Shown here in pieces: positions 34,078 through 41,729 of a stretch of DNA of 64,000 nucleotides. Within the stretch, counting starts at the first letter, position 1; every line of letters begins with the position of its first letter. The position numbers were made by a program, and so were the translations under genes. Origin of the DNA: UBA4479 sp963974935 (GTDB taxonomy: Bacteria > Pseudomonadota > Alphaproteobacteria > Rhodospirillales > Casp-alpha2); assembly GCA_963974935.1 (NCBI GenBank), contig CAXBEV010000004.1, positions 62,001 through 126,000 of the forward strand, given 5' to 3'. Under the pieces are notes generated by a model that was given only the letters and a program-made list of their open reading frames with translations, was not told where the DNA came from and ran no database searches.

Positions 34078-34275
34078 ATGATGACAGACGAGAAGCAAAA
34101 AATGACCGATACCGACGCGATCACCCCAACCACCCTCGTAGACGCAGCCCCCGCGTCGCCGAAAAGCGGCGCCAAGCGGCGCCGTAACATTCTGCTGGCC
34201 ATCGTTTTGGCCCTAGGCGCGTTCAGCATGTACGCGAGCATCTTCTACCGGCTCTCCATGAGCCCACTTGAGTAG
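34078..34275 (+). CDS. Small single-helix membrane protein beside the oxidase genes (CoxF-like)
   Basis: About 65 residues from ATG 34078; ATG 34081 or 34102 are alternatives. A hydrophilic Thr/Ala/Pro-rich start is followed by KRRR and one membrane helix (about 36-56, ILLAIVLALGAFSMYASIF), leaving a short tail. This resembles the small CoxF-type or oxidase-accessory proteins of alphaproteobacteria, but similarity is by topology only. It precedes DUF420 by 56 bp, in the group divergent from ctaC. Confidence 0.6.
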   Translation: MMTDEKQKMTDTDAITPTTLVDAAPASPKSGAKRRRNILLAIVLALGAFSMYASIFYRLSMSPLE

Positions 34276-34331
34276 TCGACACCAAGTGACGCCAAGTACG
34301 GTTACGTTCGAAAAACAGTCAGGTATCGCCG

Positions 34332-34775
34332 ATGGACACACAGTTTGATGTTCAGTCGCTGGTTCATACCAACGCGCTGCTGAACGGTATTTCGGTCATT
34401 TTTCTGAGCCTCGGATTCTATTTCATCAAACGGGGTGAGTGGAAAAAACATCGTGCCATGATGATTTGTGCGCTGATTGCGTCGGGGTTGTTTTTAATTT
34501 CCTACGTGATCTACAAACTAAATTCTGGATTCGCCCAATTCGGCGGCGAAGGCTTTATCCGTACCTTTTATTTTTCGTTTCTATTTGTGCATGTGTTGGG
34601 CGCCATCGCCATCGTGCCCTTGGTGCCGATCACCGTGTTCCGCGCGTTCAGTCAGCGTTTTGATCAGCATAAAAAAATCGCGCGCATTACTTGGCCGCTT
34701 TGGATGTATGTCGGCATCTCAGGCGTCATGGTCTATGTGATGGCGGTGCACCTGTATCCTCACATCGGAGGCTAA
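34332..34775 (+). CDS. DUF420 membrane protein (CtaM-like)
   Basis: 147 residues with four membrane helices and conserved DUF420 features: HTNALLNGIS at 12-21, KRGEWKKHRAMM and FFVHVL-type helix with LFVHVLGAIAIVPL, then HKKIARITWPLWMYVGISGVMVY. DUF420 proteins (CtaM in Firmicutes) are needed for heme-copper oxidase biogenesis. Here it is translated just before an oxidase-like subunit gene (1 bp apart), supporting a role in oxidase assembly. Confidence 0.85.
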   Translation: MDTQFDVQSLVHTNALLNGISVIFLSLGFYFIKRGEWKKHRAMMICALIASGLFLISYVIYKLNSGFAQFGGEGFIRTFYFSFLFVHVLGAIAIVPLVPITVFRAFSQRFDQHKKIARITWPLWMYVGISGVMVYVMAVHLYPHIGG

Positions 34776-34776
34776 C

Positions 34777-36192
34777 ATGGCCATACAGACGATCGGATCG
34801 TCTGAGCAGCAGCGTTGGGATGCGGTTGAGGGTTTTCGCCCGTGCTTCGCCTATCCCGCGCACATGCGCGAGTTGCGCAGTTGGAGCCTGATCGCCATCG
34901 GTGCACTGGCGGTCGCGGGTGTATTCGCTTTATTGCTCGCGATCTCGCGGATTCCCGGTGCCGATTCTCTGTTTCCATGGCCGGTCGCGTTCTACGAAAA
35001 AAGCCTGGTCATCCACGTCGTGTTTTCATTCGTGGTGTGGTTTCTGGCCGGCGGCATTCTCTTCATGCAGATTGCCGCGCTTAGATTGTCGTCCGCGCAT
35101 CCCCTGCTGCCGACCTTGGGCCGCACCGGCGTCGGCGCCATGATCGCGGCGTTCGCGCTGCTGGCGATCCCGGCCTTGTTGGACCGGGGCCAGCCGTCGC
35201 TGAACAACTATGTGCCGGCGATCATCGATCCGGTTTATTACGTGGGCCTGTTGTTCGCGGCGTTTGCCGCTGCCGCTGGCGCGGTGCGCGCGCTGGCCAA
35301 CGGCATCGCCCGTTCCGGCCCACTGGAGCCCGTCGGCGCAACCGGGCTCGCCGCCGCCGTGATCGCGTTGGCCGCGCTGATCGCCTTTGCAATTTCATGG
35401 AACAGATTAGGCCACCTCCCTGCGAGCCCTGCGGTCAACGAAGACCTGTTTTGGGCCGGTGGGCATATTTTGCAGTTTTTGAACGTCGTCATCATGATTG
35501 GTGCATGGACCATCCTGGGCGGTCGCGCACTGGGGCACCCCATCGTTCAGCCCCGCATTGTGATCGCCGCGCTTGGGCTGGCCGCACTGCTGGCGGTCGT
35601 GGGACTCAGCCTGCAATTCGTTCATCCGCCGTTCTCGGTTGATGAACGAAATCTGTTTACGCTCTACCAATTCGCCCTCGCGCCAGCCCCGATTGTGGTC
35701 GGCCTGTTGGCCGCCTTCGCATTGCTGAAAACCCCCTGTGCCGACGGCGCACCGGCCCGCGCTGCTCGGGGCGGGCTCATCGTCTCGCTGATCGTGTTTT
35801 TCTCGGGCGGCATCTTAGGGATTTTCGTCGACGGCACGGACACTCGCACACCGGCGCACTATCACGGCGTGATTGGCGGCGTAAACGTTGCCTTGATGGG
35901 GATGTTTTACGTCTTTGTCTTACCCTTGCTAGAGCGCGGCCTAGTCCGCTGGCGCTGGCCGGCGGTGTCATTATGGCTATATGGCGCAGGGCAATTCCTG
36001 CATAGCATGGGCCTGTTTATCGCCGGCGGTTATGGCGCACCGCGCAAAGTCGCAGACACCGCACCCGGGCTTGATGTGCTGGGCAATTGGATCGGTCATG
36101 TGGGAATCGGCATCGGTGGCGTGATCGCGGTGCTGGGCGGAATCATGTTTATTTGGATCACGGCGCGTCAGCTTTTGGCGCGCAAAACCTGA
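34777..36192 (+). CDS. Orphan heme-copper oxidase subunit I-like protein
   Basis: The 471-residue protein has about twelve helices and subunit-I-like His residues: His80 in helix 2 (SLVIHVVFSF, low-spin heme), His230 (WAGGHILQF, CuB-like position) and His361/His363 (PAHYHGVIGGV, heme pair). The adjacent His-His CuB pair of true oxidases is not found; a lone His283 (FVHPPF) lies in the equivalent zone. No subunit II or cytochrome gene is paired with it. It could be a divergent cbb3/NOR-like member, a heme-only protein or an assembly or sensing protein. It sits between DUF420 and ctaB. Confidence 0.7.
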   Translation: MAIQTIGSSEQQRWDAVEGFRPCFAYPAHMRELRSWSLIAIGALAVAGVFALLLAISRIPGADSLFPWPVAFYEKSLVIHVVFSFVVWFLAGGILFMQIAALRLSSAHPLLPTLGRTGVGAMIAAFALLAIPALLDRGQPSLNNYVPAIIDPVYYVGLLFAAFAAAAGAVRALANGIARSGPLEPVGATGLAAAVIALAALIAFAISWNRLGHLPASPAVNEDLFWAGGHILQFLNVVIMIGAWTILGGRALGHPIVQPRIVIAALGLAALLAVVGLSLQFVHPPFSVDERNLFTLYQFALAPAPIVVGLLAAFALLKTPCADGAPARAARGGLIVSLIVFFSGGILGIFVDGTDTRTPAHYHGVIGGVNVALMGMFYVFVLPLLERGLVRWRWPAVSLWLYGAGQFLHSMGLFIAGGYGAPRKVADTAPGLDVLGNWIGHVGIGIGGVIAVLGGIMFIWITARQLLARKT

Positions 36193-36254
36193 AAACCGGA
36201 AGTGCTGGAAATTATGAGGGCGATCCTCTATAACCCGGGCACGCAAAAACGGAT

Positions 36255-37226
36255 GTGAGCAAAATGATCGAAAGCGGTCCAAACGGCGCGGCGGTCGACG
36301 ACGCGAAGCATGTTGCACCAGACGGCGCGGACGTAAACATGGCCGACGCGGGTCCGCGCTTCCGTATCAATGATTTCGTAGTCTTGCTGAAGCCGCGCAT
36401 TATGTCGTTGGTGGTGTTGACTGGTTTGGTCGGCTTGCTGATGGCACCGGGTGGCGCCACGGCAGCGACCGGCATGATGGCGATTGCGTGCATTGCCGCA
36501 GGCGCTGGCGCGGCTGGTGCCATTAACATGTGGTACGACCGCGACATTGATCTGGTCATGCGCCGCACCCAGAATCGGCCTTTGCCGGGCGGGCGCGTCG
36601 GCCCGCAGTTGGCATTAGCCTATGGTCTCGTTCTCGGCATCGGCTCCGTTGCGCTGATGACCTTCCAAGTCGGCTACGTCCCCGCCGCATTGCTGGCGCT
36701 AACGATTTTCTATTACGTCATAATCTATACCGCTTGGCTGAAGCGCCGCACACCGCAGAACATCGTCATCGGTGGCGCTGCCGGTGCGTTCCCACCGCTG
36801 ATCGGTTGGGCCGCCGTGACCGGCACGATAGATCCGGGCGGCATCGCGCTGTTCATGATCATTTTCCTTTGGACGCCGCCGCATTCTTGGGCGTTGGCGC
36901 TTTTCCGCAGCGAAGATTACGCTAACGCAGGCGTCCCGATGTTGCCGGTCGTCTCGGGTGAGCGGGAAACCAAACGCCAAATGCTGATCTACACGGTGCT
37001 GATGATCGCCTCGACCTTGGCACCTGCGGCGCTCGGTGTGTCCGGGCTGTTTTATCTGGCAACCGCCATCGTGTTGGGCGGGATCTTTTGGGTCAAGATG
37101 TGGCGGCTTTGGAAAGTCGAAGGAACGGAGCCTGCAAAGCCGTTGTTCCTGTATTCGATTTTATACCTGTTCTTGATCTTCCTGGCGATGATCGCCGACC
37201 GCTTGGTGTTTTTCCCGGTCGTCTGA
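36255..37226 (+). CDS. ctaB: Protoheme IX farnesyltransferase (heme O synthase)
   Basis: The 323-residue UbiA-family protein starts with GTG 36255 (ATG 36264 is possible). Asp-rich motifs NMWYDRDIDLVMRRTQNRPL and the second YTAWLKRRTPQNIVIGG with GWAAVTG bind farnesyl diphosphate. Nine helices are expected. It makes heme O for the heme A of the aa3 oxidase coded on the opposite strand. An acidic N-terminal extension of about 35 residues is present. Confidence 0.94.
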   Translation: MSKMIESGPNGAAVDDAKHVAPDGADVNMADAGPRFRINDFVVLLKPRIMSLVVLTGLVGLLMAPGGATAATGMMAIACIAAGAGAAGAINMWYDRDIDLVMRRTQNRPLPGGRVGPQLALAYGLVLGIGSVALMTFQVGYVPAALLALTIFYYVIIYTAWLKRRTPQNIVIGGAAGAFPPLIGWAAVTGTIDPGGIALFMIIFLWTPPHSWALALFRSEDYANAGVPMLPVVSGERETKRQMLIYTVLMIASTLAPAALGVSGLFYLATAIVLGGIFWVKMWRLWKVEGTEPAKPLFLYSILYLFLIFLAMIADRLVFFPVV

Positions 37227-37230
37227 CCCC

Positions 37231-38742
37231 ATGCCGGACAGTCACGCAACCTCAGCGTATCAACAGCTTGAATCTCGTTTTCGCCGCATCGCCTTGATCG
37301 GCGAGGCCGAGGGCGTGCTGCATTGGGACTACGCCGCGATCATGCCATCCGGCGGCGCCGAAGCGCGAAGCGAACAGCTCGCCGAACTCGGTGCCATCGC
37401 GCACGGCCTATTGGTCGCACCGGATACCCACGACCTGCTAGACTCCGCGACAAACGAAACCGAATCGCTGGACGATTGGCAGGTGGCCAACCTCCGCGAG
37501 ATGAAGCGTCGCCACAAACGCGCCTCCGCGCTCGACGAAGATTTTGTGACCCGCATGGCCCGTGCATCCAGCACGTCAGAGCAAGCGTGGCGCAGCGCCC
37601 GTGCGGACAGCGACTTTTCCATCGTCGCCCAGCCGCTCTCCACCCTGGTCGGCATGGTGCGGGAAAAAGCCAATCGAATCGGTGCTGCGCTCGATCTTGC
37701 GCCCTATGACGCCTTATTGGATGCGTTCGAGCCGGGCGCCCGTGCAGCGACCATCGATCCTGTGTTCGACGATCTGGCCGCGTTTTTGCCGGACTTCCTC
37801 GAAGACGTGCTCGCACATCAAGCTCGCCAGCCTGCGATCATCAAACCCGAAGGGCCGTTTCCGAAATCGGCGCAACGTGAACTCGGCATCGAATTCATGA
37901 AGGTCTTGGGCTTTGATTTCCGTCACGGTCGTTTGGACGTCAGCCATCATCCGTTCTGCGGTGGCGTGCCGGACGATGTCCGCATCACGACGCGCTATGA
38001 CGAAGAAGATTTCACGTCTGCCCTGATGGGCGTGCTGCACGAAACCGGACATGCGCTTTATAGCCAAGGCCTACCCGAAGATTGGCGCCTGCAACCGGTC
38101 GGCGAAGCGCTCGGTATGTCGATCCATGAAAGCCAATCGTTGATGATGGAGATGCAGGTCTGCCGATCGCGCAGGTTCTTGGAATTCGCGATCCCGAAAA
38201 TGCAGGCCGCCTTCAATAATCCGGGCCCATGGTGGAACATCGAAAATATGATCCGCGTGTATCACAACGTGGACCGCAGCCTGATCCGCGTCGACGCCGA
38301 CGAGGTCACCTATCCGCTGCATATCATCGTGCGTTATCGGCTTGAACAAAAACTGCTGGCCGGCACGCTCGATGTCGCCGATATCCCCGAAGCTTGGAAC
38401 GAATCGTTCGCGGACCTTGTCGGCACCAGCGTGCCTGACGACGCGCACGGCTGTCTACAAGACATCCATTGGTTTGACGGCATGATCGGCTATTTTCCGA
38501 CATATACGTTGGGTGCCATGACGGCGGCGCAGTTCTATCAGGCTGCCTGCGCGCAAGACCCATCGATCCCGGTCGGCATTACCGATGGCGATTTCCAGCC
38601 GCTGGTGGCGTGGCTGCGTGATAACATCCACACGACCGGTCGCCTCGAGTCCGCCCCGGACTTGCTGACCCGCGTCACCGGCCGTCCGCTGGATGCGGCA
38701 CCGTTCAAGGCGCATCTCAGGTCTCGCTACCTCCCAGATTAA
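37231..38742 (+). CDS. M32-family carboxypeptidase
   Basis: The 503-residue helical metallopeptidase has the zinc site LHETGHALYSQG (HExxH at about 271-275), the downstream metal Glu in HESQSLMMEMQ and the family motifs DDVRITTRYDEEDF and GMIGYFPTYTLGAMTAAQF. It removes C-terminal residues, with broad specificity except Pro. It lies 4 bp after ctaB on the same strand, and may be read from that transcript. Confidence 0.93.
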   Translation: MPDSHATSAYQQLESRFRRIALIGEAEGVLHWDYAAIMPSGGAEARSEQLAELGAIAHGLLVAPDTHDLLDSATNETESLDDWQVANLREMKRRHKRASALDEDFVTRMARASSTSEQAWRSARADSDFSIVAQPLSTLVGMVREKANRIGAALDLAPYDALLDAFEPGARAATIDPVFDDLAAFLPDFLEDVLAHQARQPAIIKPEGPFPKSAQRELGIEFMKVLGFDFRHGRLDVSHHPFCGGVPDDVRITTRYDEEDFTSALMGVLHETGHALYSQGLPEDWRLQPVGEALGMSIHESQSLMMEMQVCRSRRFLEFAIPKMQAAFNNPGPWWNIENMIRVYHNVDRSLIRVDADEVTYPLHIIVRYRLEQKLLAGTLDVADIPEAWNESFADLVGTSVPDDAHGCLQDIHWFDGMIGYFPTYTLGAMTAAQFYQAACAQDPSIPVGITDGDFQPLVAWLRDNIHTTGRLESAPDLLTRVTGRPLDAAPFKAHLRSRYLPD

Positions 38743-38850
38743 AACACCGGCGTCTCAGCCTTGTCTATGTAGCCCGGCCCCGATACGTTAGCGGAAATTG
38801 GCTGGCCGAGACCGTGCACGCTTGGCGGCAGCCCTTGGGAGGATACGTTC

Positions 38851-40266
38851 TTGCGATATATTTCGACCCGCGGCCGGGCACCAGAGCTCGGTTTCGAGGA
38901 TGTTTTGCTATCAGGCTTGGCCCGCGACGGTGGTCTGTATGTCCCCGCTGTATGGCCGCATTTTAATGCGGCCCAACTCACAGCGATGAAGGCTCTGGAT
39001 TACAACGGCTTAGCGCTCGAAGTGATCCGTCCGTTCGTCGGCGGCGCGATTGATGATGCCAGCCTGAAGGCAATTATCGACAAAGCCTATGCGACATTCG
39101 AAACGCCGGACGTTGCCCCGCTGATAGAGCTCGAAGATGGGTTGTACGTCATGGAGTTGTTCCATGGCCCGACGCTAGCGTTCAAAGACGTCGCCATGCA
39201 ATTGTTGGGCGGTCTGTTCGACCACGTACTCAAAGCGCGCGGCGAGCGGGTGACGATTGTCGGTGCGACCTCCGGCGATACCGGCTCTGCGGCGATTGCT
39301 GCGTGCCAGGGCAAAGAAGCAGTCGATATTTATATGCTGCACCCGAAAGGCCGGGTGTCCGAAGTGCAGCGGCGCCAGATGACCACGGTGATCGCGGACA
39401 ACGTCTATAACCTTGCCGTCGACGGCACCTTTGATGACTGCCAGGACTTGGTGAAGGCGATGTTCAACGATGCGGCGTTCCGCGACCGTCACCACTTGTC
39501 GGCGGTGAATTCGATCAACTGGGCCCGCGTGATGGCTCAGATCGTTTATTATTTCCATGCTGCCCTACACCTGGGCGCACCGGAAAAATCGGTGTCGTTC
39601 AGTGTGCCGACCGGCAACTTCGGCAACGTTTTTGCGGGCTATGGTGCCATGCAAATGGGACTGCCAATCAAACGATTGTTGGTGGCGTCAAATGCTAACG
39701 ACATTTTGGCGCGGTTTTTCGAAGGCGGCGAAATGCGTATGGACGGGGTCGTGCCCACCATCAGTCCAAGCATGGACATTCAGGTTTCAAGCAATTTTGA
39801 GCGTTTGCTATTCGACATGCTGGGCCGCGACGGCGACCGCGTGACCGAGACGTTGAAAACATTCCGCGACACCGGGAGCTTCCGCATCGACCAGTCGCTG
39901 TTGGATAACTTGCGTAAGACTTTTGACGGTGCACGCTACGACGATATCGAGACGTCTGACGTCATTCGCTCCGTCCACAAAGACACCGGCATGTTGCTGG
40001 ACCCGCACTCGGCCATCGGCGTCGCAGCCGCGACCGCCGCCGACAAACGCAGCACCGACGGCACGCCGATGGTGGTGCTGGCAACGGCGCACCCAGCAAA
40101 ATTCCCAGACGCCGTCGAAGCCGCCAGCGGCATCCGTCCAGCACTGCCGGAACGCCTCGCTGATCTGTATGACCGGCCCGAAAAAGCGCAAGATATCGCA
40201 AATGATTTGGGGGCCATCGAAGCCTTGATCGACGAAACCCAATCACAAAAGGCGTCCGCCACATGA
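38851..40266 (+). CDS. thrC: Threonine synthase
   Basis: The 471-residue fold-type II PLP enzyme starts with TTG 38851 directly behind GGGAGGATACG. YISTRGRAPELGFEDVLLSG is the class-typical start, LAFKDVAMQ holds the PLP lysine (about 112), and GATSGDTGSAAI binds the phosphate. It makes threonine from O-phosphohomoserine, which is supplied by the homoserine kinase coded at 51.3 kb. Its stop overlaps the M16 peptidase start by 4 bp (ATGA). Confidence 0.96.
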   Translation: MRYISTRGRAPELGFEDVLLSGLARDGGLYVPAVWPHFNAAQLTAMKALDYNGLALEVIRPFVGGAIDDASLKAIIDKAYATFETPDVAPLIELEDGLYVMELFHGPTLAFKDVAMQLLGGLFDHVLKARGERVTIVGATSGDTGSAAIAACQGKEAVDIYMLHPKGRVSEVQRRQMTTVIADNVYNLAVDGTFDDCQDLVKAMFNDAAFRDRHHLSAVNSINWARVMAQIVYYFHAALHLGAPEKSVSFSVPTGNFGNVFAGYGAMQMGLPIKRLLVASNANDILARFFEGGEMRMDGVVPTISPSMDIQVSSNFERLLFDMLGRDGDRVTETLKTFRDTGSFRIDQSLLDNLRKTFDGARYDDIETSDVIRSVHKDTGMLLDPHSAIGVAAATAADKRSTDGTPMVVLATAHPAKFPDAVEAASGIRPALPERLADLYDRPEKAQDIANDLGAIEALIDETQSQKASAT

Positions 40267-41519
40267 CCGTCCGCGTCACCCAACTCGATAACGGTATGCG
40301 CGTCGCCACCGACGCCATGCAAACGGTCGAAACGGTAACCCTGGGCGCATGGGTTGAAACAGGCGCCCGCGACGAAACGCCGGAAATCAACGGCATCTCA
40401 CACTTATTGGAACACATGGTTTTCAAGGGCACCGAGCGTCGCTCGGCCCGCGCCATCGCCGAAGAAATCGAAGCTGTCGGTGGACATTTGAATGCGTACA
40501 CGTCCAGGGAAAATACCGCGTACTATGCGAAGGTCCTCAAAGAAGATGTTGGGCTCGCGGTGGATCTGGTATCCGACATCGTGCTCAACGCGACCATGGA
40601 CCCGATCGAGCTTGAACGTGAGAAATCCGTGATTTGTCAGGAAATCCACCAAGCTCACGATACGCCCGACGACATCGTCTTCGACAGCTTGCAGGAAACC
40701 GCCTACCCCGAGCAAGCCATCGGTCGGCCTGTATTGGGCACCGAACAAATCGTAAGGGGCCTAGCCCGCGACGACATCGCGCACTATCGCACCACCGGCT
40801 ATACGGCACCCGCAGTTGTGTTCTGTGCGGCAGGCCGCATTGACCATGATGCACTGGTCGAACTGATCGCCGATGCTTTCGATGCATTGCCCGCGACGCC
40901 CCGAGGTATTCGTACACCGGCTACCTATAATGGTGGCGATCACCGCACCGAGCGTGACCTGGAACAAGTGCACATCGTGCTCGGCCTCGAAGGAGTCGGC
41001 TACAAAGAAGATGCCTTTTATGCGGCGTCGGTGCTGTCGACGCTTTTCGGCGGCGGCATGTCGTCGCGCCTGTTCCAAGAAATCCGCGAAGAGCGCGGGC
41101 TCGCCTATTCGATCTACTCGTTCCTGTCGTGCTGCGAAGACTCCGGCATGTTCGGCATTTATGCCGGCACCGGCACCGACGAAGTCGGCGAATTGCTGCC
41201 GATCATCGCGGGAGAAGCGGAAAAGCTGATCAGCACACTGAGCGAAGATGAGACCGCACGTGCACGCGCGCAGTTGAAAGCCAATATTTTGATGGCCCGC
41301 GAGAGTACATCGGCACGCGCCGAACAGTTGGCGCGCCATCTAATGCTGTTTGATCGTCCGCTTGATGTTGCCGAATTGGTGGAGAAAATCGACGCCGTCG
41401 ATGATGCCGCCGTGAAAGCCGTCGCCCAGCGTTTGTTCAAAGGCACGCCGACCTTGGCCGCCATCGGCCCGATCGGCAATGTCGAAGCCTTTGACACCTT
41501 AGCGGCACGCTTCGTGTAA
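40263..41519 (+). CDS. M16-family zinc peptidase
   Basis: The 418-residue protein has the inverted zinc motif HLLEHMVFKG (HxxEH near 44-48) with downstream Glu in EREKSVICQEI, and a second, inactive half (LFGGGMSSRLFQEIREERGLAYSIYS). It matches the mitochondrial-processing-peptidase-like M16B proteins that follow thrC in many alphaproteobacteria. It is predicted cytosolic, as no signal peptide is present. Overlap with thrC implies coupling. Confidence 0.93.
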   Translation: MTVRVTQLDNGMRVATDAMQTVETVTLGAWVETGARDETPEINGISHLLEHMVFKGTERRSARAIAEEIEAVGGHLNAYTSRENTAYYAKVLKEDVGLAVDLVSDIVLNATMDPIELEREKSVICQEIHQAHDTPDDIVFDSLQETAYPEQAIGRPVLGTEQIVRGLARDDIAHYRTTGYTAPAVVFCAAGRIDHDALVELIADAFDALPATPRGIRTPATYNGGDHRTERDLEQVHIVLGLEGVGYKEDAFYAASVLSTLFGGGMSSRLFQEIREERGLAYSIYSFLSCCEDSGMFGIYAGTGTDEVGELLPIIAGEAEKLISTLSEDETARARAQLKANILMARESTSARAEQLARHLMLFDRPLDVAELVEKIDAVDDAAVKAVAQRLFKGTPTLAAIGPIGNVEAFDTLAARFV

Positions 41520-41525
41520 GCGATT

Positions 41526-41717
41526 ATGCACCCCGCCAACATCCTGCTTGAGCCTGGCCATTTCGTGCGCCATCCGAAAGCGCCCGAACTGGGCTTGGGC
41601 CGCGTGCAGACCATCGTCGGTGATAAAATCACGGTGAATTTTGAAAATGCCGGCAAGCTGATCGTCGACGGCGCGGTGATCGAGTTGATGGCGGCTGATC
41701 CGAACACGCGGGACTAA
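41526..41717 (+). CDS. DUF3553 protein
   Basis: The 63-residue protein fits DUF3553: LEPGHFVRHPKAPELGLGRVQ followed by KITVNFENAGK, an SH3-like beta-barrel such as is found in RNA polymerase- or helicase-associated CarD/UvrD tails. It begins 6 bp after the peptidase stop and is probably in the same operon. A nucleic-acid or polymerase contact is inference from fold type. Confidence 0.82.
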   Translation: MHPANILLEPGHFVRHPKAPELGLGRVQTIVGDKITVNFENAGKLIVDGAVIELMAADPNTRD

Positions 41718-41729
41718 AGCGCCGCTGCC

